Shown here piece after piece: positions 1-11,261 of a stretch of DNA of 64,000 nt (the stretch's first letter is position 1; each line of letters starts with the position of its first letter). The notes under the pieces are model-generated. The model was not told the origin of the DNA and ran no database searches. It saw nothing but the letters and a program-made list of their open reading frames with translations. This DNA is from Megamerina dolium (taxonomy: Eukaryota; Arthropoda; Insecta; Diptera; Megamerinidae), in assembly GCA_963854835.1 (NCBI GenBank), contig OY978527.1, positions 41,986,040-42,050,039 of the forward strand, read 5' to 3'. The translations under genes and the position numbers were made by a program.

Positions 1-2689
1 TTACAATTACCTGTGAGTAGAATCTACTGCAACAATGAAATAGTACGTGTCTTCAATTTCATATATATCTGTTTGTGTGTTTAGGAGTTTCGTTCAGTAC
101 GTAATACACTGCGAAGACATAAATCGCCACCAGTTGCTACTGCGGCTGCTGCTGCAACTGCTACTGTGCTCGTCTCATCGTCGTCTCCGAATAATTCAGC
201 TATGAGCAATGTAAATTGTGATGAATTAGTTTCGGTGCATTCCCAAGATGGTGGCAGCTCAATTTATGGTTCCTATGGCTATTTTTTACGCTTTTCTGAG
301 AAGAGTTCACCCTTTGATGGTGGTCTCGATGCTGCTATGTTGGAGGAGGACATACTGTCTGGCATTGTCGACGAAGCATCATGTTATTTTTCTGAGGAAA
401 GTGATGATGATCAAAAAAGTATGCAAAGCAAATACGACGATGAGGCTGCTAATAAGTACGTATCGGCAAAACACTACAAATTGGATGGCCTATTGACATT
501 TTTCTTTATTTCTTTACGCTAGTCCGATAATGGTTAATAATACAACGCTAAATGTATTTCGTTGCATTGGGCGGTATCTGCAAATGTGCAAACTGTTGCA
601 TTCCATATCACCGAAGATTGTCGCAAGCATGTTTGAGCTATTGGATTTCTATGCATATGCTGTACATGAAATTTTCGGAAAAGATGCTGTATGTTCTCAT
701 TATATTGATAATAATACAATAATTTTATTTAATTAATACATACATTATTATATAGCCCGTTCATATGGAAAAATTTTACACGCCTAAAATTGAGCAAAAA
801 CTGCAATATGTTGAAACAAATGTAGCGTCTAATATCAAAATATGGCCGTTGAATTTTTCCTCATTGGTATGTTACTAATTATGCGTAAAATCTAGAATGG
901 TTTTTCATGTTTGATTTCTCCTTTTAGATCAACAATGAACTAGCAAATCCGGATACACTGTATGGTCTGCAACAACGCATTGTTGCTGTTGAGAGTGGTC
1001 ATTGTATGGTGCAGCAATTTCAAACATTAAACAATTACTTAAATCATTTACTTCCACCAAGTGATCGTCGCATGTTGGTTGTATATTTTGAAGGTATCAG
1101 CTTCATTACAGACATTGCTCGACCAGTCTATACATGTGTTACCGCACGTATTATTGATCTTCCATCTGTACTCGGTTTAATGGCTAAAGTGAAATGGGAT
1201 GTCAATCATGTCAGTTCACAGCATAACAACTATATCGATATCATGAATAGGGTTAGTAATAATTACTAGTGCTGTACGAAAAGTTTGTAGCCGGTCAAAC
1301 ATATTTATTGCTTCAAAAATCAATTGTCATTCATTTTACAATAGAATAATAATTCAGTGTGGCAATTTCAAACATGGATTAACACAATAGGTGTAATAAC
1401 AGCATTTTTGGAATGCACAACTTCTAATTAGCTCTTACTCTTACAGTACTTAATTTTGTGAATTCTTTAATATTTCAATTATTAAGGATGAATTAATTAG
1501 AATACAGTTTAATACGGCTGCAGAAGCAGTTAAAAAGTACAAAAATCAAATCGAGGATTTCTTATAAGAAATTTCTTTGAAATTGCATGACAAGAAAATA
1601 TAGCGAAAAATGTAAAGGATTTATTTATATATTTTGGGCTACAAACTTTTGGTATAACTTACGTATATCTACTACATACAAGCTGTGTCATAAAAATTAT
1701 TTTTCATTAATAGAATATACAAAATTTTGCAATGCGTCTGGAGGAAATCGCTAAAGAGATTACGATACCAGCGGAACAAGTATGGAATTCAATGGCACAT
1801 GTTGCTACACATTTGTTGGTCGAAGGGTAGGTGTTGCTAATGATATTCTTTGATATTGTAATAATTGCAATTATTCAGCACATTTTGAATTACACCTGAG
1901 CTCGAAATGAATTTGATAGTTTGTCACAAGTCTCTTCATATATTGAAAATGTTCACATTTATACGAAATGCAAAAAAAGCAATTTTTTATTTCAAAATAG
2001 TTTCCATCATTTCTTGAATTGCCCTTCAAATATTAGCTCTTTATTAACCTTATTCCATTTTACGAAAATGCTTCAAATGGCTGTCACAACAAAATTATTT
2101 AATAGATCTGTTTGAAAATTTGGGTGCGTTGTTTTGGAATATGCTTCTTGACATGTCTTGTAATTGGTAGATAATTTTTTTAAAAAAGAATTTCAATTAT
2201 TGCAAAACAACAATCGTTGAATCAGCATTTCAATAAATTCAAAAATATCATACAGTTTAAAAATGTTGTCCTATTGGAAAGATGGTTTTCGATCGAAAGT
2301 GAAATTCAGAATATTCTAGATTATTGTATTTAATTTATTTTTCTTGTATAATTTTTCACAGTTTTGCTAATGTAAAAAAGTGTTCAGCCGGTGGACGTGC
2401 TTTGATGCTATTAGATTTTACAAATTTTATGTCAATTCTTGAATTGATATCATTGCAAAAATTTCCCGATCATCGTGCTTATGTGGATGCCTTCATTAAG
2501 GCTTATTATTACTCGAGTGAGCAATTCGAAGAGTGGATCGAACTACAAAAGAATCGCGAAGAATATTCAACAAAGCAGCTAACACAATTAATTCAATGTG
2601 TTTGCGTTAGTGATAAGCGTACACGACAGAAATTATTGAATATGTTGGTGAACGACAATGCAAATAATTTAAATGTTAGCGCAACATAG
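1..2689 (+). CDS. Vps50: Vps50 / syndetin (CCDC132), C-terminal part; 5' end outside window
   Basis: Syndetin replaces Vps54 in the EARP complex and tethers recycling-endosome carriers. Exons inferred from GT-AG sites and unbroken phase: 1-12, 85-455, 523-688, 756-866, 928-1251, 1714-1826, 2362-2689, giving 474 residues to the stop. Family signatures seen: VNNTTLNVFRCIGRYLQM, MVQQFQTLNNYLNHLLP, LMAKVKWDVN..SSQHN.Y, EGFANVKKCSAGGRALMLLD, FIKAYYY and EEYSTKQLTQLI, all in the order of the conserved syndetin C-terminal domain. The exon at 85-455 also carries a poorly conserved Ala/Thr/Ser-rich then acidic linker. The gene enters from the left, so the N-terminal Vps54_N-like part is missing. The intron 1252-1713 carries a small transposon. 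The next gene is convergent. Identity is from remembered family sequence, not a search. Confidence 0.93.
1277..1652. mobile_element. Small Tc1/mariner-type MITE inside a Vps50 intron
   Basis: A 376-bp segment is bounded by inverted repeats, CGAAAAGTTTGTAGCC on the left and GGCTACAAACTTTTGG on the right. They match at all but the second base and are flanked on both sides by TA, the target duplication of Tc1/mariner elements. There is no coding capacity. It fills about 80% of the 462-bp intron between Vps50 exons ending at 1251 and starting at 1714. Confidence 0.7.
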
Positions 2690-3502
2690 TTGCAGCAACA
2701 ATTTCATTATTATTACAAGCAACATGTTGCGGTGTGGTTTGTTTTGGCAGCACAAAATAGAAGAAACGTGTATTTATATCGTATTGATATATCGATAATT
2801 AGATATTCGTATATTGTATATTTTTTTTTTCGCTTTTGCAATATTTAATATGAATTTATATTTTGTGCTTGTTTTTGACAACAAATTTATACATTCCATT
2901 TACAAGTAGATATTTTTTCTCTTTCCCCCTAATCTACTTAATTTCTAATTAAAAATATAATTATCGATCTCCTAAGGAAACACACACAACTCTCTCTCTC
3001 CATTTTTTTCTACATTATTTTATTTGTTTAAAACATTTCTATGAATCTCAAACTCTCGATGAATAATCAATCTCGAATCTTACTATCTCTCTTATTTATT
3101 ATTATATTTATACAATCTACATACATATTAATATATTTATATATTCTTAACACGATCATATGTACCTTATTAGCTATTATTTATTATTACTTATTTTTAT
3201 TATTATTATTGCGAATTAATGTGTAGTTGAATTATTTGAAAACACGACGGACAAATAAAAAAGTAGTATTAATTATACACACCCATACACACACGTATAT
3301 ATATACAACAATGAATGATAAAGTAACTAAAAGTAATATAATGATAATAATAATAATAAAATGTTCAAAATTGTATTACGTATCAGCTAAGTAGGCGACA
3401 CCACACAATACATAACAAATACAATATTTTGTGAAATTGAAATATTACTAATAAAAACTTATACATATATTGGTAAAAAAAAAACACACACACTATAACT
3501 GT
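2690..3502. other. Convergent 3' flanks of Vps50 and the Harbinger-derived gene
   Basis: An 813-bp AT-rich spacer between two stop codons facing each other. It should hold both 3' UTRs. An AATAAA on the + strand at about 3254 and TTTATT (AATAAA on the - strand) near 3179 are candidate poly(A) signals for the two genes. No coding region is recognised. The 61-aa open frame at 3041-3226 is low-complexity Ile/Leu/Tyr and not convincing. Confidence 0.5.
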
Positions 3503-4928
3503 TTACTTATTTAGTTGTGCTAACATCAATTCAGAACGTCTTTGTAATCCCTGCTCGTCACATTCCTCTCCTCCTATACCACAATCACCTATAGTATTGG
3601 CCCAATTGAATTTGATAACTTCCCGCTTACGTTCCACATAATCATCTTCTATGTCAATGCATAGATTATGTAATGCGCAGATTGTCTCGACAATTTTGCG
3701 TACTTCTGGCAAATTTTTCGCCTCCAATGCATATAGTGTATTGAAACGTTTTGCCATTGCATCGAGTACATCTTGGGCCAATGTGAAAGCTGGCGTCAAT
3801 AGGTCATTAAATGCTGCATTCTGTTCACAGCAGTTCGAATCGTTCATCTCAATGGGTCGCATTAAATATTTCCTAAGTGGAAAACATTTGTTACCAATTA
3901 GATAACAATCGGCTGGTATCGTTTCTGCAGTCATAATTAATGCCTGACCAATTGGCGATGCATCAAATGTATAATCTGCTGCATTCTCAACAAAACAATC
4001 AATTATCTTCTGATCGGCATTACAAATGATTTGCAATATTATGGAGATGTCTTCATCTTCGTTTTCGAGAAAAATGTCCAAGCGTTTAATAGCAACAATG
4101 CCGAAAAGTCGAGGCCAATGCTTCAGTTGGGAATGTTTTTCAAAGCCTTCCAATGTGTGCTGTTGTGCTTTTGGGGTGTTGGGCCATTTGATGAAATATT
4201 CATAATTATCCGAAATCATATGCCAAAATTGACGTATAATTAATTGGCAATCGTTGAGTGGTATATGAAATTTTCGTGCAATTTCTTCAAAATGTTCGTC
4301 GGTAGTGAGCTTCCACAGCGACAGGGAGAAAACTGTTTGTGGCGGTATAACACTGTGTTGAATTGGGTTGCGTTGCAATAGACGACGAACTGATTGAAAT
4401 ATAGCCTACGATGAAATGAATAGAGACACAAAGACATATTAGCGTGCTAATTTTCCCGTTCCAATATAATGTCCAAATACATACCAAAAATGTCATTTTT
4501 CTCATATGCATGTATCCCTCGAATTCGGCTGGTTTGAATTCATTCAGTAAATTCAATTCTATACAATGTCGATCTACCAATGTGTCCGAAGTTGTAGCAG
4601 CGGTGGGTTGATGAATTGATTTTGAGTTGAGTTTGGGTTTCACGTTGTTTGTTGAAGTCTTAGTGTGTGTTTTAGATGGTTTTTGATTGCTTGTACTTGG
4701 TTTTTCTTCACTTTTCCGTTTCTGCTTTTGTAATAGTTGTTGCTGCTTTAGAAAAAATTCAAATGCCTCATCATCACTTTCGAGCAATGGAAACTTAAGG
4801 GAGTCGCCTACATTTCCACAACCACTAGTTAAAAAGTGTTTTGGCTTACGTAGATTATTACTTTGATCGATTAGTATGTCTTTTGTAATTATTGTTGCAA
4901 TATTACATAGAATAACATTCTCTTCCAT
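3503..4928 (-). CDS. Domesticated PIF/Harbinger (HARBI1-like) transposase-derived protein
   Basis: Two exons, complement of 4485-4928 and 3503-4405, join in phase through a 79-bp GT-AG intron into 448 residues beginning MEENVILCN. Residues 1-148 form a Lys/Gln/Ser/Thr-rich extension with a short Q/K helix. Residues ~182-208 (TTDEHFEEIARKFHI) resemble the helix-turn-helix before the Harbinger nuclease. The nuclease-like region ~245-430 ends in ETICALHNLCID, typical of HARBI1. The usual GAIDGTHI block reads VAIKRLDI, so the first catalytic Asp (near residue 255) is Lys here, and the acidic residue after the LIGNKCFPLR block is also not clearly in place. A long intact frame with a lost active site, no terminal repeats and an intron suggest a host gene, comparable to the Drosophila PIF-like genes (DPLG). 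Function unknown; possibly DNA- or chromatin-binding (inference). Confidence 0.8.
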
Positions 4929-6865
4929 TATATTTTATTTTGTAATTTATTATTTCGAAAAAAAATATAAAATTCTTTGCTGATAGCAACAGCTACTGCA
5001 GGACCTCTTTTTTGAGAAGGATAATTAATGACAACAATATCATATTCTATGTACACATTTAGCAGTCTGTAATTATTTTAACAGCATGTTATCATTTTGA
5101 CGTATGTCAGAGAACTACAACGAGTAATGAAATGTGGGGAATAATAATTAGTATAACCTTGCAACGAGAGTGTAAAATAAAAATGAGAAAAATATTCTCA
5201 CTAAGATGAAATTTAAGAAAATGTATTTGAGTGGAAAATAAGGAGAAATTACGAAGTTCAAAGATAATGGATTGCTTTGTCTATTATATTTGATAATTAC
5301 AAATATGTACTTATATATTCTTACTGCTTTCTCATAGACTGCTATCAACATTATACAATATTATATCTTATTATTTTTTATAAATATTCTTTACACTATT
5401 GCGAATTTTTCTCTCTTATAAGTCTTTGGCTTATAAGTGTCACATATCGATCGTAATCTTATTTCGGCTTTGTGGACTTTTAATATGGGCTCGAATCGCT
5501 GGCTGATTTACTTTGCGCGAATAATTGTCGCGACATCAACAGCAGTTGTGTCGCAAACCCAAAAGTGACAAATAGAACAATAGACAAATGGTGACATAGA
5601 ATTGTGTTGAGCTTTGATTTCTGTGTTTAAGCATAACTGAGTCTTATAGTATTTTTACACATACGATTATCCTCAATTTTGAGATCATCACTCAAATCTA
5701 GTTTCAAACAAGCAGATTTCCCATATAAAATTACTACCACCATAATCTAGGATTTTGTGTAAATCAGGACAACTTTGTTAGATTTTCCTCTATTCAACGC
5801 TGTTTTTGATCGATTATTACGTAAAATAGGGAGTAAAATCAAAATTGGCGTTGGATTTTAATAGTTAACAATCCCCTTAGAAAAAAATCTTACTGTGTAA
5901 ACGGATAGATAAATTTTCGTAATGTAGCTGTGGTAATCTCTATGTGTAAACATACTATTATTGTACAACTTTTTACGTGGGATTTATTAATATAATCCAT
6001 TTTAACTTTAAGATGACTACAACGAAAAGTGTTTAAATTTTTCTTTACTTCTTCTCTTTCTATCATGAAAATATACCTCATTACCTTTATTGAAAAATTT
6101 TTGAGAATATATATTGTAATGATGTATGGCAGGATCGCCATGTAATGTATCAAGATGATGTTATGAGGTGTTGCATCGATTGCCATGTAATGAAGGACTA
6201 ACTAGCTATGCTAACCAGTAAATATCTTTTCAGTCCAAGCGTCAGTCAAAGCGGTTGCACCGCTCCTTCAATAGACAGCTCGTGTGTTGCCACAACAAGC
6301 TTGACATTAATGAGAATAAACCACAGCGTATTAGTGTTAGTTTAATTCTGATTTTTATTTTCGAATATGGGCTCTATTTATACCACATAATTCTTTCCAG
6401 AATTTCCAATATTCCCATCCATTTCCATACGCTGACCTAGATCAATCAACACCTAGGTTGCAGCAAAATGCTTAGATTTGGGTTAATTGGTCATACATAC
6501 ATAACATGGTACCACTACAATATGAAATTACACATGCGATAATTTCAAGTAATTCCTTTTTTTCTAAATTTTATTTTAATAAACAATATTCCATGAAGTG
6601 TGCGAATAAATAGATTCGCTCGTAGTTATAATACAAGTTAAGAGTATGAAGTTAAGATCTCAATTAATTTACGTCACCTTTTAGATTGGAATCCATGGTA
6701 AGAATCCAGTGCAGTGCATGTTATGAAACAACCCTGTACTTGACCAGCTGTTTAATTTTTTTTTGTTTTGTACACGTGCGGCTGCTGTGCAGTTGAAATC
6801 CTAGTGGATATTAATAAAAAGTATGGTTTATTAAATTTTTCGATTCAGTAATATAGAAAATCAGG
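4929..6865. other. Spacer between two divergently transcribed genes
   Basis: 1.9 kb between the starts of the Harbinger-derived gene (-) and the DDX52-like gene (+), so both promoters should lie at its ends. Frames of 60-98 codons (for example 5890-6186 on the minus strand) are Ile/Tyr-rich and match no family I know. A slightly GC-richer patch at 5460-5570 carries the short palindromic string TCGCGA-like pair around 5516-5535. No RNA gene or transposon recognised. Confidence 0.4.
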
Positions 6866-8984
6866 ATGGATTCTCATGATCTATTTCGCCAACTGACTAG
6901 AGGAGTTCGTTTTACGAAAAATAAACCAAGAGACATGGTAGTTATAAATATTACTACTTGCTTATATTATGTACTCCTGCAAAATAAAAAAATAATTCTT
7001 ATAGAAACAAGTCGAGAAAGTACATGTTAAAGTTAAACAAGAGCAAGAAGATGCTATGGAAAAACAAGAAGATATGGATACCATCGAAGAATCAGAGCAA
7101 GAGCAACAAGAAACAGAGTTTCATTATGTTAATAGTGCTACGAATGCTAGTGCGGCGTCGGAGAAAAAGAAAAAGCGCAAAGCCAAATTGAGCCCTAAAG
7201 AACAACAAAAGCATTTGGAACAAGAAATGGTAAATTAATGTTATAAATTCCATGTAATATCTATAGAAAAGATTTGTTGTTACAGATGTCAACCTTGCGC
7301 AAAGAGCATTCCATCAGTGTTTTCGGTAAAAATATTCCGTGTCCAATAACTGGATTCGAACAACTCAAAACAGACTACAATGTCTTTGAGCAACTAATAA
7401 AGAATTTAGCTGCCTGCAATTATCCCCAACCAACACCTATACAAATGCAGGCAATACCCATTATGTTACAGGGTAGACCATTAATGGCGTGTGCACCAAC
7501 TGGTTCTGGTAAAACGATCGCATTTCTAACACCTATCATTAATGATCTACGTGCACCGAAAAAAGTTGGATTTCGTGCAATCGTTTTGGCTCCCACACGT
7601 GAATTGGCACAACAAATCTATAGGGAATGTGTACGCTTGTCGGAGAAGACGGCATTGAAAATCCATATAATCAGTAAAGTGAGTCAGGCAAAACAGAAAT
7701 TCGGTCCCGATAGTAATAAGAAATTCGATATACTAATATCGACACCAAATCGAGTTCGTTTCCTGTTGCAACAAGAACCACCACTGTTAGATTTAAAGAG
7801 GTACGTATACAATTATTGCATAGTTCTATTTGAAACAAATCAATTATATCTGCATTTCGTAGCATTGAATGGTTTGTTATTGATGAAGCTGATCGTCTTA
7901 TGGAAGATGGACAAAATAATTTCAAAGATCAAGTGGATGATATAATTGCAGCCTGTACGAACGACTCAAAGAAATTGGCACTCTTTAGTGCTACATATAC
8001 AGTGCCTGTGGCAAAGTGGGCAATCAAAAATCTCAAACATCTAGCACGTGTAACTGTAGGACAGCAGAACTCTGCAACTGATCTGGTGGATCAAGAATTA
8101 CTTTTTGTTGGCTCTGAAAGTGGCAAATTATTGGCTATTCGGGATTTAGTACGTAGCGGCTTAAAGCCGCCAGTATTGGTATTTGTTCAAAGCAAGGTAT
8201 ACGCACATGATTTAGCTGCGTTTCTTCTATTTCTTTACAACGTACATGTTATTCGTTTTGCAGGATCGAGCGAAACAACTTTTTCAAGAATTACTTTATG
8301 ATGGTATTAATGTTGATGTCATACATGCGGATCGCACACAGCAACAGCGTGATAACTGTGTGCGTGCCTTTCGAGAGGGACATATTTGGGTGCTTATTTG
8401 TACCGAACTGATGGGACGCGGAATTGATTTTAAGGGAGTTAATCTTGTAATTAATTACGATTTTCCACCATCGACAATCTCGTATATACATCGAATTGGA
8501 CGTACTGGTCGCGCTGGTAGACGAGGTAAAGCTATAACATTTTACACGCAAGACGATACCACAAATTTGAAAAGGTAGGCACATGCAGAGTTGTAGAGGT
8601 CGATCATCGATAAAATTTGCTCCTCATTTTAGCGTTGCGCATATTATTAAAAATTCTGGCGGAAAAGTGCCCGATTTTATTTTGCATATGAAAAAATCGC
8701 GTAAATCAGAGAAAAAGAAATTGGAAAATTATGCACCAAAACGTGATGATATATCCACTAGATTGAAGCCGGAGGATAAACAACAAGAGAAATTGCAAAA
8801 ATTGGAAAAAGTTGTAAAGAAACGGAAACCGCTTGCAACGAATGGTGCAGCCATTAATATTGAACGTGAAAAAAAATTCAAAAAGATCCAAAAGCTAACT
8901 AAAGCAAATGATGGAGATGGAGCAATGGTCAAGAGTAAAAAGAAAAACAAGAGTAATAAGAAAACTCGCAAAATAGAAGCGTAA
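6866..8984 (+). CDS. DDX52: DDX52 / Rok1-like DEAD-box RNA helicase
   Basis: ATP-dependent RNA helicase of the DDX52/Rok1 group, nucleolar and needed for 18S rRNA processing in the small-subunit processome (family knowledge). Six exons: 6866-6937, 7005-7229, 7286-7800, 7863-8196, 8264-8574, 8633-8984. All phases agree and give 602 residues, close to the human protein. Motifs by approximate residue: Q motif PTPIQ 149-153, Walker A APTGSGKT 169-176, PTRELAQQ 202-209, TPNR 252-255, DEAD 278-281, SAT 313-315, HRIGRTGR 458-465. Residues 25-99 are charged and low-complexity; the C-terminal ~110 residues form a Lys-rich tail ending KKTRKIEA, usual for nucleolar helicases. The sequence [14 protein letters not shown] before the Q motif is diagnostic for this subgroup. 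The start ATG opens [10 protein letters not shown]. Confidence 0.95.
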
Positions 8985-8995
8985 GAAAGAAAGGG

Positions 8996-9010
8996 TTTAT
9001 TACAAATAAA
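8996..9010. terminator. Candidate overlapping poly(A) signals of the convergent DDX52 and halfway-like genes
   Basis: AATAAA lies on the plus strand at 9005-9010, about 20 nt after the DDX52 stop; another occurs near 9113. TTTATT at 8996-9001 reads AATAAA on the minus strand and is the only such hexamer I see between 8985 and the halfway-like stop at 9287. If used, the minus-strand transcript would end inside or beside the last DDX52 codons. Hexamers alone are weak evidence in AT-rich DNA. Confidence 0.35.
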
Positions 9011-9286
9011 TTATGTATAAAATTATTGAAAGTAATAACTTAATCATATGCGTATATTATTTTATAAGCTAAAAACATTTGCATATACTATATGAATTTG
9101 TATATGTGTACAAATAAAAAAAGGAAATGTATAAAATAGTACTATAGTAAGACACTTGTAATTTAATTTTGTCAATAATTGCACATTAATGAAATTATCC
9201 CATAATATAATTTACTTTCTGCTTAAAACACTAATATAGGCACATTGTTGATATCCATATGTATGTTTATGTTTGTAATGTTGAAC

Positions 9287-11099
9287 TTATGATTCGCAAA
9301 GCCAGTCACATGGTAGTTTTGGCATTTTACTTGCTGGCCATGGTAAATAGCCGGCCGTTTTAAATACCCAATAATCGTAGGAGACCTTTGTTATGAGTGC
9401 CAATAATAAGAGCACTTCTGTCGCTATCAAATAGTATATGTAATCGGTCCAGTCATGAGGCGATTGGCACACTTGATTCTCTTGCAAATCCACTACACTT
9501 TCTGCCAAATTGCGACAAAGTATTTGATTGTAGTCGGGTATATCACGACTACGTTCGAGTAGCCACGATCGCAAAACCTTTGCAGAATTACAATCACATT
9601 GCAACTTATTACCACCCAAATAGATAGTACGACCCACCGTACCATCCAATGCATTGGTGAGTAAATATTCAGGAATCTGCAGATTTGAAATAATCGTTTA
9701 TATTATATAGTATTGTATTATGTACGATATCAACATACCCGACTCAATGCATTGTTACGCAAAAAGAGCAACTGAAGATGATTCATAAGTTCAGTACCTT
9801 CCAGTTCATACATTGAAGAGATTTGATTATTGTCCGCATACAATCTGACGATATTCTGATATGTGGGATTGCTATGAAAGTGTTTGCCGATGCTGGTAAT
9901 CTATGAGTAAGTGAAAAGTGCTTTCAATTGAATTCATTGTATCATCTGTCAAAGGGCCACTTACCAGATTGTTTGATATATTCAGAAAGCTTGCATTCTC
10001 GGGTAATTTTGCTGGCAGCTCCAGCAGACCCATATTGGAGCAATCAACCGTACAATGTAGCTTGAGATGGCTACCCTCAAAAGCCATTGTATCCGATTTA
10101 CATATACATTTACCATGTCCCGGTATGACAGGACAATCCGATTGACAACGTTTTGCTGTCTCCAGCTGTTTAATGGGCACATTTTCGGTGGAATTGAACC
10201 AATTGTAGCTGTTGTTCATTGTACAATATGATGTCTCGATGTTGACGAATTTAAATGAATCACGGAATATGGCCTCAATTAGCGGTTCACATAGCATACG
10301 ATTATTGACACTGTTAAATGTTGTGCAATTTCAAAATTAAAATCCCCTATGTTTTGCTCATAATTCAACGGACATACCTGACATCGACGCTTATATTTTG
10401 ATTTTGATTCCACTTTGGTATGCGCGATAGATTATTCTTCGATATATCTAAAAATTTTAAATTGGGCAAACTGCTAAGGGCACGTTGTGATATATCCGAT
10501 AAATTATTATTCGATATGTTAAGGCACTTGATCGGCGAGAAACGTGAAAATGATCGAATGACACGACTTATATTGCCATCGGTAATTGCAAGTGAATGTA
10601 ATTTTTGATAGATTGAATTCGATAGATCCAAATCGTTCAGGGTGACATTGCGTATATGCAAATTGGTCCAATTGCGAACGTTGCTACATGTTGAAATCAT
10701 TGACATATGCGTTATGTTGCAACAATACCATGAATTCACTACACTCGGATGCGGACGACAATGACACGTATGATTGTCACGTAATTGTATTGAATTGGTT
10801 TGATTCGTTTCGTTGCCATTGCCGTTCACTGTAAGACATAATTCTGGTTCGGCGTAGAAGCAATTTTTACGATATTCTGGTATTTCATTCTCGACCGTAG
10901 TCTCCGTTGTTGTGGTGATGTTTGTTATTTGATTATTTGCATTTACATTATTTATTCCCAATACAGGCAATAGTGGTTTTAAGGCGGTTTCATCAGTCTG
11001 AGCGGTCTCTTCTTGTGGTAATGCAACAGCTTGCGTGGGTGCCGTCAAAATGTATAGAACGCTGATAGTTATGAAGATAAACTGGTGATGGGATGACAC
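9287..11099 (-). CDS. hfw: Halfway-like leucine-rich-repeat membrane protein; first exon not found
   Basis: Exons on the minus strand: 11099-10378, 10310-9965, 9900-9739, 9676-9287, all in phase, giving 539 residues. A splice acceptor (TTTTCAG) sits at 11101-11100, directly before the first codon shown, and no ATG precedes it in frame, so an upstream start exon is missing. Features: hydrophobic signal-like stretch (FIFITISVLYILTAPTQA), many NxT/S sites, Cys-rich segments, LRRs (LNISNNNLSD, FLDISKNNLSRIP, LQLLFLRNNALSRIP), a C-terminal LRR cap (QCDCNSAKVLRSWL), one transmembrane helix at about 489-510 and a 29-residue tail ending KLPCDWLCES. This architecture fits Drosophila halfway (singed wings), required for ecdysone-dependent pupariation. 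In Drosophila hfw and dor are close neighbours (memory), which supports the name. Another LRR receptor is possible. Confidence 0.72.
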
Positions 11100-11261
11100 C
11101 TGAAAAGATATTAATTAGTTTACGTTTAAATAAATGTGTATATTTGTTGAATATTATGATTTTATTTCATTGAGGCATTCTTCGGTTCTCATGAGAGTGA
11201 CCGAGAAAAACGTCTAACTAAATTTTGAATCACTAAATATAGCTCTCGCAAGCAGATAGAG

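Noticed and set aside
5485..5568. A 27-codon frame beginning MGSNRWLIYFARIIVATSTA, resembling a signal peptide
   Set aside because: Too short, followed by a stop and without a clear splice donor; no supporting context.
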